DNA of 64,000 bases from Haematococcus lacustris (Eukaryota; Chlorophyta; Chlorophyceae; Chlamydomonadales; Haematococcaceae). Positions 63,262 to 64,000 of this stretch are shown here, piece by piece. Position numbers and translations under genes: made by a program. The stretch is from positions 11,659,892 to 11,723,891 of the forward strand of contig JASKMD010000006.1 in the NCBI GenBank assembly GCA_030144725.1, read 5' to 3'. Each line of letters opens with the position of its first letter. Positions within the stretch are counted from its first letter, which is position 1. The notes under the pieces were generated by a model. It saw only the letters and a list, made by a program, of their open reading frames with translations, did not search any database and had not been told where the DNA came from.

Positions 63262-64000
63262 TGATGCCGTGATGGCGCAAACGCAAGTATGTGTGCAACC
63301 GCGCTTTGTGTTGCGATGGCCGGAACTGCGAGTTTGAAAGCTAAGAAGCTGAAATGCTTCTTTAACGCACCCACACCACTACTAATGCTGCGATTAGGAC
63401 AGCTGCATACTTCTTAGCATCAATTAGCTTTCACTCGTCATTTGTGTCGCTCGCTCTGTCACGCGTAAGACGGAGTAGTTGTATGCTCTAGCGGTTCAAC
63501 AAGACACTATGAGCCCCCTTCACCTTTGATTACAGTAGACTATCTGGCCTGATAGTCAAACTGACCGCGGGACCCTTCATACTCACGCCTTTTCTGCTCG
63601 TTTCGCTGTCTACGCCCCGTAGTCGTTGTAGCTAGAGCATGTGTGCAGATGCACATTCTTCGTTCTGTCGCTAAAGCGATTTCGGACATCACCACCGAGA
63701 CATGTGGTTCGGTCCACGGTGCTAACACCAAATGCACTCCCTCGCCCACCATGCCCTCCCACCTGGCCCGACTCGCTCCCCATGGCAAGGCAAGGCCTCT
63801 ACACTCCATAGCAAAGCAACACCACTTTTCACATCCACGTTGACCACTTGCATGCGCTGCCTGTACCAAGATGCCATGGCCCAGGTGCCACTGCCAAACC
63901 CCTTGCCCTCTCATTTAGACGTCCCTGTACTAGCATGGTTAGAGGCAGTGGAGGCGGGGGCAGACAAGGATGTGTGAACATGCAGGAGCCTTTGCTTTAG
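63262..64000. other. Window end, possible terminal exon not confirmed
   Basis: The plus-strand frame ending at 63977 (VPLPNPLPSHLDVPVLAWLE...) has a protein-like end before its TGA and might be a last exon. An opposing minus-strand frame (63540-63914) is equally long. Neither has splice or homology support. Confidence 0.25.

Overview
The window is nuclear DNA of a green alga, most likely a chlorophycean of the Chlamydomonadales (Haematococcus-like; this is an inference). The signs are a GC-rich sequence, short exons with GT/AG introns, heavy CAG/CTG and other tandem repeats, TGTAA polyadenylation signals downstream of coding regions, and a CGFS glutaredoxin with a GIY-YIG-like N-terminus as in plant and algal plastids. 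Nothing bacterial was seen (no operons, no CRISPR).

Layout. (1) <1-7616, plus strand: 3' part of a many-exon gene whose later exons encode one clear and one likely universal-stress-protein-like domain. (2) 9925-12251, plus: a complete five-exon plastid monothiol glutaredoxin of the GRXS16 type. (3) 12923-14080, plus: a five-exon gene for a basic protein of about 204 aa that I do not recognise. (4) About 15.93-58.44 kb: an amplified array of five related units. Each unit has a minus-strand HEAT-repeat gene or gene remnant, head to head with a plus-strand gene, followed by a conserved 3' flank. The plus-strand gene comes in two types. Units 2, 3 and 5 carry a seven-exon gene with a protein-kinase N-lobe and catalytic loop (HGDxKxxN, DTS in place of DFG), no recognisable rest of the C-lobe, two PPxY motifs and a coiled coil (KIN-A, -B, -C). 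Units 1 and 4 carry a three-exon relative without the kinase part (CC-1, CC-2). KIN-C has a frameshift near its C-terminus. Approximate units: U1 15930-20765, U2 20766-30645, U3 30646-37211, U4 37212-45620, U5 51636-58440. (5) 5'-truncated non-LTR retrotransposon (LINE) 3' ends lie in and between the units; one has a visible target-site duplication. (6) Between U4 and U5 lie several repeats: an eight-copy 147-bp satellite, a 29/30-bp tandem repeat and a long inverted repeat. (7) After U5 there is a gene-poor stretch with about 733 bp of pure CCCAG pentamers, then a possible ORF at 62701-63261.

How the parts may work together: HEAT proteins with WRVR-type repeats resemble PP2A/PP4 scaffold subunits, while the divergent partner is kinase-like with PPxY and coiled-coil protein-binding segments. 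A linked signalling or scaffold pair that is being amplified and rearranged is a reasonable hypothesis, but it rests on sequence reading only. Exon coordinates come from splice-site and reading-phase matching by eye.
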